Part shown: in pieces, positions 6,409 to 7,270 of the stretch
Position numbering within the stretch: position 1 is the first letter of the stretch
Layout: each line of letters begins with the position of its first letter
Source: an uncultured Lachnospiraceae bacterium
GTDB lineage: Bacteria > Bacillota > Clostridia > Lachnospirales > Lachnospiraceae
Direction of reading: 5' to 3'
NCBI GenBank assembly: GCA_958444395.1
Contig: CAUCOL010000092.1
Coordinates: 1-7,270 of the forward strand
DNA length: 7,270 bases
Translations under genes and position numbers: made by a program
The notes under the pieces: model-generated
What the model saw: only the letters and a program-made list of their open reading frames with translations
Told to the model about the DNA's origin: nothing
Databases searched by the model: none

Positions 6409-7056
6409 TTATGCCTCACTGCAAAACTGACGCAGCTTCTCCAGCGCTTCACATATGCCTCCGGTCTCCTGGAACAGCCCACAGTCCACAGCCTGTTTTC
6501 CCACCAGAATCGTCCCAAGATCTCTGCTTAAGATTCCCGGTGTGATCATCATCTGTTCAAATTTGTCTTTTGACACATCCGAATGCTTTGCCACAAATCC
6601 GGCGATCCGATCCTGTATCAGCTGAAAATATTCATACGTCTGCGGTGCTCCCAGTACCTGTCCGCTCATGCGTACCGGATGAATGATCACCGTAGCGGAC
6701 GGTGCGATCACTGTATAATCCGCTGCCACGGACATCGGTACCCCGATCGAATGGCTGTCACCAACGACCAGTGCTACCGTTGGCTTGGAGATAGAGGCGA
6801 TCACTTCTGCCAGTGCCAGTCCACACGAAACGTCCCCACCCACCGTATTGATGACAAACAAAACACCCTCTACCTCACTGTTTCCTTCCAGTGAAACAAG
6901 CAATGGTAAAAGGTGTTCGTACTTTGTCGTCTTTATCGTGTTCGATGCATTTTCATGTCCTTCGATCTCTCCGATGATCGAAAGGATCTGAATCTTTTTG
7001 TGGCATACCTTATCCTCGATGATCATGCCACCCAGTTCCTTAATTTCATTTAACAT
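6409..7056 (-). CDS. tepA: TepA-like ClpP-class serine protease
   Basis: A 215-residue protein of the ClpP/crotonase fold, TepA (B. subtilis YmfB) type. The core reads IIGEIEGHE (27-35), TTKYEHLLPLL (43-53) and NTVGGDVSCGLA (70-81, oxyanion-hole glycines). SHSIG (101-105) follows, with Ser103 aligning to the ClpP nucleophile, then IIHPVR (124-129, His126) and SRDLGTILVGKQAVDCGL (177-194, Asp179), which completes a likely Ser-His-Asp triad. TepA in Bacillus has been linked to protein translocation and signal-peptide processing and to spore proteins; its true substrate is unclear. No signal peptide is visible, so the protein is probably cytoplasmic. Its position near ftsK matches the tepA-spoIIIE neighbourhood of B. 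subtilis, but here uppP lies between them. The start at 7056 (MLNEIKELGG) is preferred, with AAAGG about 9 bases upstream. The longer frame to an ATG at 7086 lacks any ribosome site and adds 10 residues; a short start at 7026 (MIIEDK) is also possible. Confidence 0.9.
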   Translation of the reverse strand: MLNEIKELGGMIIEDKVCHKKIQILSIIGEIEGHENASNTIKTTKYEHLLPLLVSLEGNSEVEGVLFVINTVGGDVSCGLALAEVIASISKPTVALVVGDSHSIGVPMSVAADYTVIAPSATVIIHPVRMSGQVLGAPQTYEYFQLIQDRIAGFVAKHSDVSKDKFEQMMITPGILSRDLGTILVGKQAVDCGLFQETGGICEALEKLRQFCSEA

Positions 7057-7086
7057 AATTCCATGCCTTTCCGGATACCGTACCAT

Positions 7087-7270
7087 CTGCAGGTACCGTT
7101 TCTTTACAGATATATTCCCGCCCGACAGCGGATTGCAGTTATCCTGCCACGGGCTTCAGATACGTTATCAGTATCTGCCGGAAAAAGAAATTTATGCATG
7201 GATCACCCGGCTGGCTGATTGCTATCAATGAAATCTCATGCTTTTCGCTGCATCCGCTGTATCAACAAGC
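7087..7270. other. Right-edge stretch without a confident gene
   Basis: The minus strand has stops in all three frames over this stretch, and no ORF has a ribosome site. On the plus strand a frame running to a TGA at 7229-7231 has protein-like composition (ending KEIYAWITRLADCYQ) but lacks a start. Another plus frame is open to the edge from an ATG at 7194. A 21-base dyad lies at 7157-7177. The stretch may be the upstream region of tepA or the decayed end of another gene. Confidence 0.4.
7157..7177. repeat. Perfect 7-bp inverted repeat upstream of tepA
   Basis: CAGATAC-GTTATCA-GTATCTG: two perfect 7-base arms separated by 7 bases, about 100 bases upstream of the tepA start. The size and spacing suit a dimeric regulator site, but no known operator consensus is recognised and no strong promoter was found beside it. 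Confidence 0.3.

Noticed and set aside
6998..7231. Plus-strand ORF of 77 codons as a complete gene
   Set aside because: Its first part is antisense to tepA coding sequence and it has no ribosome site. Only its tail looks protein-like, so it is listed as a finding and not as a gene.
7225..7269. Short minus-strand frame at the edge ending in TGA (LVDTADAAKSMRFH), a possible C-terminus of an upstream gene
   Set aside because: Fourteen codons are too few to assign, and I do not recognise the sequence as the end of any expected neighbour.

Overview
The window looks like a chromosomal piece of a Firmicute of class Clostridia, most likely Lachnospiraceae. The reasons are moderate GC content, a C1-folate enzyme of clostridial type, a ClpP-like TepA protease close to an FtsK/SpoIIIE translocase (in Bacillus subtilis tepA also lies beside spoIIIE), and protein sequences of clostridial flavour. 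This assignment comes from recognising protein families; no database search was run. All confident genes lie on the minus strand, so transcription runs from right to left.

In transcription order: (1) about 180 bases at the right edge with no confident gene. (2) A TepA/ClpP-like serine protease gene, followed by two hairpins that lack U-tracts. (3) A promoter and uppP, the undecaprenyl-diphosphate phosphatase of the peptidoglycan lipid-carrier cycle. (4) A large ftsK/spoIIIE DNA translocase gene with a long disordered linker. (5) A strong hairpin, then two ATP-grasp ligase genes of the RimK type. (6) A short leader with a good promoter and the first 49 codons of fhs (formate-tetrahydrofolate ligase), cut by the left edge.

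The tepA-uppP-ftsK part is a housekeeping group for envelope synthesis and chromosome segregation. The ATP-grasp pair is the accessory-looking part. Between the two ligase genes lies a 27-codon ORF. Its ATG overlaps the stop of the first ligase (TGATG) and its TGA overlaps the ATG of the second (ATGA). The three reading frames therefore form an unbroken translationally coupled chain. The ligases belong to a superfamily that joins amino acids or peptides to a carboxylate, so this small ORF is the most interesting item here. It may be a peptide substrate, a small partner protein or only a coupling device.

No tRNA, rRNA, CRISPR array, insertion sequence or prophage gene was seen. Several start codons were moved inward from the longest ORF because the Shine-Dalgarno sequence lies inside the longest version.
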